From NCBI RefSeq assembly GCF_000220395.1, contig NW_004086337.1, positions 1 through 35,146 on the forward strand: a stretch of 35,146 nucleotides of DNA, read 5' to 3'. How positions within the stretch are numbered: the stretch's first letter is position 1; each line of letters starts with the position of its first letter. Below, piece by piece: positions 22,701 to 35,146 of this stretch. Made by a program: the position numbers and the translations under genes. A model generated the notes under the pieces. It was not told the DNA's origin and did no database searches. It worked only from the letters and a program-made list of their open reading frames with translations. Origin of the DNA: Ichthyophthirius multifiliis. Taxonomy: Eukaryota; Ciliophora; Oligohymenophorea; Hymenostomatida.

Positions 22701-25700
22701 AAAAGCATTATTTCAGCGATTAAACGATAGTCAGGAATCATCATTGAAACTGGTCGGAAAAGGACTTTTAGATTATCAGGAAGCTCTGTTCTGCCCGCAT
22801 ATCCGGGGTTCATGGTAATGAAAACTCCATAACCGTCAGCTTTTAGGTGTATTTCTCGATCTATAAATAGAAAAGTCTCGTCTTCTTTGATTCCTTTCAT
22901 TAAAGCTTACCTAATAGTTAGTAATTATTAAGCTATAACGGAAAGTACTTCTATGTCTATACGATTGAATTCATCTAAACATGCCCAGGCTCCTTATTAA
23001 GCTAAACCAGAAAAAAGTCTACCCATCATCTAATATTCTATTTAGTCAGAACAATTAAATACAACGCATAACATTCCTAATGCTTTAGCTAAATCTTTTG
23101 TTGATTCCGTTTTTCCAGTACCCGCAGGACCAGCCGGAGCGCATCCTAGTTTAATACCCAAAGCTCCAGTAATAGTAATCCAGCATCTATCAGTTAGAGG
23201 AGTAATAACTAATCTAGAAGTAGCCCCTAAATACTCATTTCCATACTTGATTTTCTAATTAACTTATTTAACCTAAACATCCTCTTCTTCGTAATAATAT
23301 CTCAGTTATTTCAACCAACTAAAGTCATTCACTGATGTCACAGAATCCTCACATAAACCTTCCAGAATATCTCTCGCATGTACATCCTAAGTAATTAAGG
23401 CGACTATACTTTTATGTTTAACAGGATCTAAGCCTGATGTAATTAATCGAGTTAATTCATCCAGATATTCCAGATTTGCAGTATACCAATTAAATAGAGA
23501 ATTACCATTATCATCAGCTGCACTTATTATAGATACTTCAGTGTAATAAGTCCATTGTATATTTGAGATTGTGGCCACTATTTAAGCCGGGTGAAGCAAA
23601 ACCCAGTCTTTTCGGTCTTTTACATCAGAATCAGTGCGGCATTTTTTAAAGTATTTTTTCATAGAATCCCTCATATATTCTTAGACTAAATTCAGCCATT
23701 TTTCAACTTCGCCTTTTGCAGGGAGGTCTTTTGAGAAATTGAGGTTTTCGCCTTCGGGGGAAATTATGCCTTTGATCATATTTGTGGCGTTTTAGTCCAT
23801 ATTCAGTCTGTAGATTCCATCAAAACATTTTTTAAGGTTTTTTTGTATAGCTTCTATATCACCTGCTTTTGCCATAATTTCAATTAGTTCATCGTTAGAA
23901 AGAAAATAAAAACGAGGGAATTCGACCCTTTTATCTTCTAGGTAATTATCTAGGGCTTTTTGTATGTTGTTGAGGGTGTCTTTATGCTTACGCCATGTAT
24001 TTAGGGATTTCTCCTTTATAGAAATGACTTTTATTATACATTTTAGTTTGCAGGCTTTTCCCATTTGGTTTTTAAAGAATTTATCTACATGTTCAAATTA
24101 TACAGTTTCTTCTTTTAATTTATTTTTTATTTCGTTAGAAGAGAATATGTTTTCTAAATAAATCCAGTTTTTTTAGACTGCGAGCATATCGTCAATTGTT
24201 TCCTGACAATAAAGAACGTTTTTTTGTAGTTTTTCGACATCTTATCTCATTTTCTTTAAATATCTAGAACCTAATATATTATTTAAATTAGCCAAATATT
24301 CATCTAGACTAGCAAATAAATCATCCACACAGTCCAAAACATAAGCTTCTTTAGTCCTTAACTAATAATGTTTATAGGGCGCTAGTTCGAATTCTTACTT
24401 CTCCCATTTTTCCTTTATGTTAGTGTATTATTTTTCTAAAACAGTCTCTTAAGTAGCCTATGTGGAGACTTCCTAAATTTCGTCCATGAATTAAACTACG
24501 TTCATGTCAATTAAATTTTTTAGTGTAAATTCATCGTTTATTTCAAATTCTTTCCCTATAATCTTCTTTATAGCATCCCAATGATAGTTTTTTAAGTTTT
24601 TATTTCTTAAAGCAATAACTACAGGCATTGTGTCTTTAAAACTATTCACAATTTATTTAAGTTCTGTCAAAATGACATTTTAAGGCAGTCTTTTGTCACA
24701 TCTCTGCATTATTTTGGAATAAAATTCAGCTTTTTATCGAATTTCTTCTGTGTCTATATTATTAAACTTCCCTCCAATCCACCCTTAAGTAAGTTTTTTC
24801 CATTCCTTTAGCGATTTCCACATTAAATATATTAAATTGGATTCTTGTATTAGATTTTCGATTTCTTCAAATCTGCTAATTTATAAGCCAAGTGTATTCT
24901 CGTAATGGTTATATATTTTGGAATTTTCAGATAACTACCTGGCTTTATTATATAATTCTTCAAGCTCCATTATAGCCTAATCAGTGTCTATATCATGTGA
25001 GAGATATTTCATATCTTACAAAAGAAGATTAGTATCAAAAGCTTCCTTCATTAGTGTTGGAATAAGAACTTCTTTTACATCTTTCATGTATTTTTCAGCA
25101 TTTCTTTCAGACATTTCTTCGCATTATTAAATAGTTTATTCAAGTCTTTTTTAAACATTTTATGTTTCATTAATTAATTACATATCGTCTTTTTTCATTT
25201 CAAATTTATTTTCTAATATTATATTTCTGATACTACATATATCTGAAAATTTCATTTTATATATTGGAAGTTATTTCTATATATTCCTTAATGAATTTTA
25301 TTTATTTACAAAATCATCTATATTATTACCACCTCCTATTAATTATTATGTTACATCATCCATCCTAAATATTTTTGTATAATATATATATAATATATAA
25401 AAATATAAATTTATATATTTATAAATTTATTTATTCATATATTTATATATTTATATAATTGTATATATATGTATGTAGTTACCATTTTTTAATTTAATAA
25501 GTCCTTTCTTATATCATTATAGGCATGAAATTAGCAAAAACCTTTATAATTTCATTTGGTTAAGGCACTATTTTTTTTCTTATTTTACTGCTATCAATTT
25601 TTAATAAACCTAAATCAAAAACGCTAGTTAATTCTCTTTCTAAGCTTTCTTTTTATTCTTATAGTTTTTTTATAGACCAAAAGAACATATCTCCTGCATT

Positions 25701-27710
25701 TCTTAATTTTTCGTTTTTGAAAATTTCAATGTTAATCTATTCATTTTCCCAAAACTACAAAAGATAGTTTTCGAAATTGTTTCTAATTTCTTCTTTACAT
25801 CTATCAAAAGCCTATAAAATAAGTTCCTTTAAATTACAATTTTCCAATAATTCCTTATCAATAATTTCTTAAGCATTTAAATATACACTATTATTACCTT
25901 CCTTCCACCCTTCATTTACTACATCATCCCATTCTTCCAAAATACTAATATATTTTCCCATATCCGAATGTCTACTCCACCTTTCGAAAACCTAAATAGA
26001 GTTTACCCCATCTTAAATACACTTAAATAGACAATCTATGATAGTTTCAGCAGAAGGGTCCATTTTAAATCCATTTTCCACATATGTCTTTGACTATTTT
26101 TCTATCAAAGGTTATATTTTCGTCAGGACATAAAGTATCATCTACTTCTTCGTCTTCTTCTATATTTTCCTCGTTTTCTTCATTATTATTATTGTTTTCT
26201 TAGTTTTTTTTTCTATCTTCTCGAATTCTTACATGATATAAGATATTAAATTCTTTCTCTGTTTAATCACCGAAAGGTTTTGGGAAAAAATCTTTTATTT
26301 TTTCTATTTTTAAGTCGTCTTCTCCTTCTTTTATTTATGTGTCAAATTAAGGAATTAATTATACGTAAAAAGAGGTTCATTTTAAACTATTTTACCGACT
26401 TTTTCCTATAATAAAGCGAATCTTTCATCTACTAAATAAGCAATTTTGAAATTTAATTCATCTACACTATATTTATATATACCAGCCAGGGCTTCCATAC
26501 TAATAAAATCCGCCAAATACGAAAAACGTAAAAAATTAATACATTCTTTCCTCAATTATGATCTTTATTCATAATTCATGGAATTATTGAATCCCATTTA
26601 TTCATAAGCTGACTATTTATTTAAAATTGTCTCTTATTTTAGTCCTTAGTATTCTATTATTATTTAACATTACTATTTTATCTTAATAATCCTATTATTT
26701 CCTTAATTCATCTAAGCATTCATCAAAGCCTTTATTTACACCTTATCTACATAAATTCGAGTATTCCTAGATTTTAGAAGTAACATTTTTCCTTATTTAC
26801 TCTTAGTAAGTCTTAAAATCCTACAAAGAAAAAGTATTTTCGCTACTGATATATTAATTATTATCCATAGAGATAAATCTCTGGCTTTCCATCATATCAA
26901 ATGTAATAGATCTTAATTATAATATGGTTTTTCTTAAAACCGGATTTAATAAAAATAGTTTTTCTTTTAAAGAATTTGCGCAAATTTGAGTTTTATGCCT
27001 AATAATATTTGATCTCCACATTTTCAGAGTTTTCCATTTCCTAAATTTAGTAAAAAATCTAAGCTTTTTAATCTAATCATAATGTTAGCGTTCTTTTATC
27101 CATTCAGACAACACTATAAATTCAACCGGTTTTTCGTTTATGTAGTGTGTAAGTCCTCTTTTAGATATAGTGTAGTATTCTTTTAAACTTTCTTAGTTTT
27201 ATAGGAAGCTTTTGTTGTTTGTTTTCATTGATTTATTGTGATTATTGATGTCTTTTGCATCCTTTTTTATGTCTCTGTTGTAGTCTACAACTTTTAAATT
27301 ATATGGGTCGTCACAGTTTTCCCTAATTAGGTATTAGAATTCATGTACATGAACTACGTTTTTTAATATAAGTTCTATGTAAACATCTAAATTAGTGTTT
27401 CTTTCTTAATAATTAGAATTTTCATCAATTTTATCATCTTTATAGTAAATGGTATGGTGGATTAAATGCTCATTTTCTGTAAACTCCTCATGTTTTGAAG
27501 AGTAGAGGCTTTTATGAATAAAAGATTAGTTGAAATTGATAGAATATGTATTTAAGTATCTTTTATCCACATTCTATTATCCAGAAATTTAATCAATTAA
27601 TTTTCTAGTTCTTTACATTTCCTATTCAGAAAAACCTTTAGATTTAAAAAAACCTTTATCTAAATTAATGGGAGGTAATAATTATTTAAAAAATTAAGTG
27701 GTTTAAAATT

Positions 27711-27746
<36 letters not shown>

Positions 27747-28103
27747 TTATTATTATTATTATTATTATTATTTATTATAATGTACACTTTACGTTGTGTT
27801 CATATTTATACTTGTTTATATCTAATATTGCATATTGCTTGTAATTAAGTTTTAATTTTTCTCTATAAAATCACTATTTTGTGCAATTTTTGAATTATTT
27901 AATAATACAGATTATGGTAAATATACTATCGGTTGTAAGTTTTAGACTTTTCTTTGTTTATATGTTTTTAAACTTGCTGTTAATATTTTATTTTTGCTTT
28001 ATTCTTCATCAGGACGTTTAACTGACGGCATTGTTCTTTTGTTAAATCCTTTATCATACAAACGATATTTTAATATGTTTATGTTTTTATCTTATTCTTA
28101 CAT
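14814..28103 (-). CDS. Axonemal dynein heavy chain, probably a single-headed inner-arm type
   Basis: Motor subunit of ciliary dynein. Nine exons fit phase exactly: 28103-27788, 27659-26674, 26612-26396, 26327-26146, 26093-25483, 25364-19783, 19674-15278, 15167-15010 and 14970-14814. Together they give about 4,202 aa once five one-base breaks are allowed for. Landmarks, N to C: tail motif [40 protein letters not shown]; linker. Walker A sites are GPAGTGKT (AAA1, 23131-23108), GQTTSGKT (AAA2, 22276-22253), GSSGTGKS (AAA3, 21177-21154) and GVGGSGKQ (AAA4, 20127-20104). AAA1 also has CLDEFNRI and [14 protein letters not shown]. Stalk coiled coils and microtubule-binding domain fall at about 19.3-18.4 kb. 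The C-terminal motor has [41 protein letters not shown] and ends [15 protein letters not shown]. Breaks: 21988-21990 (T3), 21486-21496 (T11), 17706-17709 and 17661-17664 (T4), each lacking a base, and one surplus G at 17326-17331. The first intron is the least certain. Length and C-terminus suggest an inner-arm DNAH1/3/6/7-like chain. Confidence 0.93.
14971..15009 (-). other. Dynein last intron (39 nt)
   Basis: GTAATA..AATATAG intron interrupting the conserved C-terminal motif. Splicing joins KPDNY to [18 protein letters not shown], the segment expected in dynein heavy chains. Other phase-verified introns of this gene are 15168-15277, 19675-19782, 25365-25482, 26094-26145, 26328-26395 and 26613-26673. 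Confidence 0.85.
27660..27787 (-). other. Probable dynein intron 1 containing a (TAA)n tract
   Basis: On the coding strand the region begins GTGTAC and ends AATTTAG, and contains about 20 TAA/AAT units. Splicing it out (phase 1) joins the first-exon frame ([15 protein letters not shown]...) to [20 protein letters not shown]. Unspliced, the tract would read poly-Gln then poly-Asn and put the downstream motif in the wrong frame. The GTGTAC donor is weaker than the other donors here, so borders are tentative. Confidence 0.5.
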
Positions 28104-28824
28104 ATAATTTTTTTTTAATTTTATATATTTTCTTATTTCTAAAAAAAAAATTTTTTATTGTTTATTAATTATTGTTGTTTTATTTTATTTATAGAACATA
28201 TTATATAATAAACATTTTTTTTTTAACAATATTTTTATCATAATAAATTCAAACTTACATTCTAATATTATAAAAAAAAATTAATACCTATAATTATTAA
28301 AAAAAAAATCATTTATATAATTTTTTAAAAAAATATTATAATTTTTTAAAAGTTAATATATTTTATTATATAATATATTTATAAAATATAATTTAAAAGA
28401 ATTTATATTATAAATTTAAAAATATATATATATAATTAATTCAATTAAATATATTGAAAATTATAAGAATATATAATTTAATATCTAAATTTGATTTTAT
28501 AAATTAAAATATTAATTTAAAATTAATATTAAAAAAAATAAAATAAAATATTAGAAATAAATAAAATAAATATGAATATTTCAATTAAATATCACATTCA
28601 ATAAATAAATATAATTAGAATAATGAATATTAATAAAATATATTAACAAAATTATAACTATATAAAATTAAACTAAAATTAATATGTAAAAAAATAATAT
28701 TCAAAGTATTAAAAATATTATGTATAATTTTAACATAAAAAAATTAAAAAAGCAAAAAAAATTATGAGTAAATAAATAATTAAATAATAATATATGTATT
28801 TATATAAATAAATATGTAAAAAAA

Positions 28825-28873
<49 letters not shown>

Positions 28874-30695
28874 TATTTACATATATATATACATACACAC
28901 TATTTATATTTTTTTTATTCTTTTTTTTATATTTTGTATATATATTATATTTATAATATATATTTTTTATTTTCTTTTATTTTTTTATAATTATTTTTAT
29001 ATTTATTTTTTATACTCTATATTATTTTTATTATTTTTTTAATTAATTTATTTTATTGTTTTTATTTGAATGAAATTATTTTAATAAATTTTATATTTTG
29101 TCTTGATAATTTTCATAATCATTATAAATATTTTCTTTTATGAAACTAAATAAAATATATATTTTTTTTTTAATAAAATTTATATATTATATAACTTATT
29201 GTTTTTGTAGTTTTTTTTAAATATCTTATATATAATATTTGTATTTCTCTTATTATCATATACAAAAAATCCTTATAGTATATTAAATTAGCTACAGTTA
29301 TTTCATAAAAGGATATATCATATTATTTCTTTTTAGACTATAAAGCTGTTAATTATATAATTAATAAACTGATTTATATTATTTACTATGAAAGTTTAAA
29401 GTTTAATAATGTATTATTATCAAAATTATTTTATATTATTTTCCTATTATAATTATTATTAAAAATAATGTAGTATATTTATTATTTAAACAAATAAATT
29501 ACTTACTTTTATATATAAAAAAACTTATCATATGATAACATATTTATATATGTATATTATTCCATCGTCTTAATATAATTTAAATTGGCAAATTGACTTA
29601 TTATATTATTTTTTTAGATTATTTTTTTTTAAAAAAAATGCTTATATTATAAATATATTTCTAATTATGAAAAAAATATAATGTTATATTAATACGTGGA
29701 TAAAGGCAAAAAAAAAATAAAAAAATAAAAAATAAAAAAATAAAAAAATAAAAATAAAAAAAATGAAATATCAATGGTTTTTTATATTTATTTATTAGTG
29801 AAAAATATAATATTTATATGAAAAATGAGAAAAATATAAAAAAAAATAAAAAAAAAATATATTAAGAAAAAAACTAAAATAAATTATTTATAAATATATA
29901 ATATAATAATAAATAAATGTAATTATTTTTAAGATATTTAAAACTAAATAACATGTTGTATAACTATAATAAAAATATTATATATATAAAAAATAAAAAC
30001 ATATAAATATATCTAAATATATGTATATAAATTTATATATATATAAATATATATAAATATATATATATATTTAAATAAATATATATTTTTTTTTATATTT
30101 TTATATATTTATATTTTAAAAAATATATTAATTTTTTATATATAAATTTTTAAAAATATTTGTTTAATATTTTTTATAAATATAATTATTTTTATATTAT
30201 CATTATTTTTAATATTTTTTAATATTATTTTTTTTTAATTTTTTTTTTTTATTATTCTTATTTTTTTAATTAATTATTTTTTATTTTTTTTTTATTTCAT
30301 TTTTATATTAATTTATTTGTAATAAATTTTTTTATTTAATTTATTATTATATTTATATATTAATTTTTTTTATTTTTATTATATATAAATTTATTTATTT
30401 TATAATTAAAAAAATTTCATTTTTTAATTAGTTTTAATATAATTAATCTAATAAAAATATAAATATTAAAATTAACAATTTTTCAAATATCAAATATATA
30501 TTTAAAGTAATTATTATATTAAAATACAATCTTTTATATTTAATATAATAAAAAAGAATTTTAATTTTATTTTATTCATTTTATTAAATATGAATTTTTT
30601 TGTTAAAATATATAAATTACAAACTATTTTTTTTTTAAATTTTATTATAGCTTTATTTTTTAAATAAATAACCAAATAAACATAAAAATTTTAAA
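28104..30695. promoter_or_regulatory. Divergent promoter region, dynein heavy chain / kinase
   Basis: About 2.6 kb between the two divergent start codons, nearly pure A/T. It holds a (TA)n tract at about 28830-28871, a run of AAAAAAT-type repeats at 29707-29763 and T-rich blocks at 30220-30360. No gene was found on either strand. Both promoters must lie here or in the 5' exons, but no defined motif could be supported. Confidence 0.5.
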
Positions 30696-33573
<2,878 letters not shown>

Positions 33574-34599
33574 AATAAATAATTTTTTTTATATAATAAT
33601 ATTTTAATTTTTTATTTTTTCTATTTGTTTCTTAAATAATATTAATTATTTTATTTTTGAATTATATTAAATATGTAAAATTTTTAATATAAATAAATTA
33701 TGTCATTTATAATTAAATAATTAAAAAAAACATATAAAAATTATAATAAAATTATTGATTTTTAATATTAAAAAATAAAACATAATTATAAATATTTTAT
33801 ATATCAATATTTTTTATTTCAAATATATATTAAGTATAAAATATATTTATTTTATTATTATTATCTAAATTAAAGAATATTTTTTAACTATGTGAATCTT
33901 TAATATTAAAATCGATTCTTTAATATATATTTTTAGATAAATATATGATTTTTTTTTATAATATTAATTTTTTTTTTTATTTAATATAATTACTAATTAA
34001 AATCTTTTTTTTGTTTTTTACTAATTATAATTTTTAATACATTTTTTTATCATAAAGTTTTTAATTTTTTAAATTGTTATATTTATCATTTGTTTATTTT
34101 AAAATATTTGTTTTAATATTATTTTTTATTATTAATTAAAATTTAGAATATTTTTATTGATTTATAATTATTAATTAATATTTTATATAATATTTAATTT
34201 TAATTTTTTTCATTTTATAATAAATTAATTATATTTAAAATATAAATAAAATAAACATTATTTCATTTAGTAATAATATATTTTCAAAATATTTTCTCAT
34301 AAAAATATAATCAAGATATTAAAAAAAAATAATATTATTTATATGTGTTTTTGGTAATATAAATAAATTAATTTTTTAAATAAAATTATAAATTGCTATA
34401 AATATATAAAAAAAACCTATAATTAATATAATTATTATTATTAAGGGCGAAATTGAGTTTTTTAATTGAAAAATTAAATACTAAAAATATTAAAAATAAA
34501 TGAATGTATAAATAATATAAATTATTATTATTAATATTTTTGTATTTATTATTATTAAAATTTTAATTATTATTATAATTTTTATTATTATTATTATTA

Positions 34600-34630
<31 letters not shown>

Positions 34631-35146
34631 ATTTTTATTATTGATATCATTATTCCATTTTTTTAATTAATAAAAATAATTATTTTAAAAATATATTTTT
34701 TTATTTTATATATAATATAATTTTATTTAATATTATAAACAATATATCTTTTAATTTTTTTTTTTCATTTATTTCTAAATATTTTTTTTTATTTTTATTT
34801 TTAAATAAAATATTTTTTTTATATTTAATTTTTAAATAATAATTTTATTTTTTGTTTAATATTAATATAATAAACCTTATTTTTAAAATAATTAAATTAT
34901 ATTTTTTTATTTTTTTTATTAATATAAGAAATAAAAATATATATAAAAAAAATTATATTATTTGTAATAATAATTATATTATAAAATATTTACTTTATAT
35001 TTATATATATATATCAAATATGAAATATTAATATAAAATAAAAAAATAAAACTGAATCATATATAAATAATTAAAAAAATGATAAAATGCATTTCTTAAA
35101 TTAAATTAAATACAAATTTTTTAAAATAAATATTAAAAATATATAT
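33574..35146. other. AT-rich spacer to window end
   Basis: About 1.57 kb downstream of the kinase with no recognisable gene on either strand. It includes an imperfect (ATT)n tract at about 34560-34640 and many homopolymers. A short GC-containing patch near 34443-34460 has no coding context. Confidence 0.6.
34560..34640. repeat. Imperfect (ATT)n microsatellite
   Basis: Tandem ATT units with occasional extra T residues, noncoding. It has the same unit as the tract inside the presumed dynein intron 1. Confidence 0.85.

Noticed and set aside
26613-26673. Apparent in-frame TGA in the dynein tail, first taken for a nonsense mutation
   Set aside because: A 61-nt GTAATG..AAATAG intron removes it and restores the conserved [10 protein letters not shown] frame; exon phases agree.
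27700-27780. CRISPR-like regular repetition
   Set aside because: It is a simple TTA microsatellite with no spacers; the genome is eukaryotic.
34440-34470. Possible tRNA because of a small GC patch (AAGGGCGAAATTGAG)
   Set aside because: No cloverleaf arms or T-loop sequence could be matched around it.

Overview
The window looks like nuclear (probably macronuclear) DNA of an oligohymenophorean ciliate. It is extremely AT-rich, with intergenic DNA that is almost only A and T. TAA and TAG occur throughout conserved protein motifs where glutamine is expected, and TGA is the only stop that fits. Genes carry short AT-rich GT..AG introns, mostly about 29-130 nt. The base composition suits Ichthyophthirius multifiliis better than Tetrahymena, but that genus call is an inference.

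Layout, left to right: a multi-exon unknown protein (+, about 194-2101); an NADH-cytochrome b5 reductase (+, 2877-4051); a small membrane-hairpin protein (+, 4250-4819); an RsmB/NOP2/Sun-type RNA cytosine-5 methyltransferase (-, 5181-6329); an Asn/Gln-rich low-complexity protein (+, 6480-8261); an F-box protein with two predicted beta-sandwich/lectin modules, jacalin-like and F-box-associated (FBA) (-, 9426-10787); a decayed Tc1/IS630-type transposase (-, about 12420-13540); a doubtful open frame (+, 13970-14332); an axonemal dynein heavy chain in nine exons (-, 14814-28103); and a cyclic-nucleotide-dependent protein kinase in six exons (+, 30696-33573). The remainder is AT-rich spacer with (TA)n and (TAA/TTA)n microsatellites. 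No tRNA, rRNA, CRISPR or recognisable promoter element was seen.

The genes do not form an operon. The dynein heavy chain and the kinase are divergent across a 2.6 kb spacer, and both could act in cilia. The most unusual gene is the jacalin-like/F-box/FBA protein, whose architecture suggests a glycan-recognising SCF ubiquitin-ligase receptor.

Eight one-base frame breaks were located by reconciling exon phase with conserved motifs. All lie in homopolymer runs and seven are a missing A/T. This looks like pyrosequencing-type error rather than gene decay, so the dynein, kinase, reductase and first gene should be regarded as intact.
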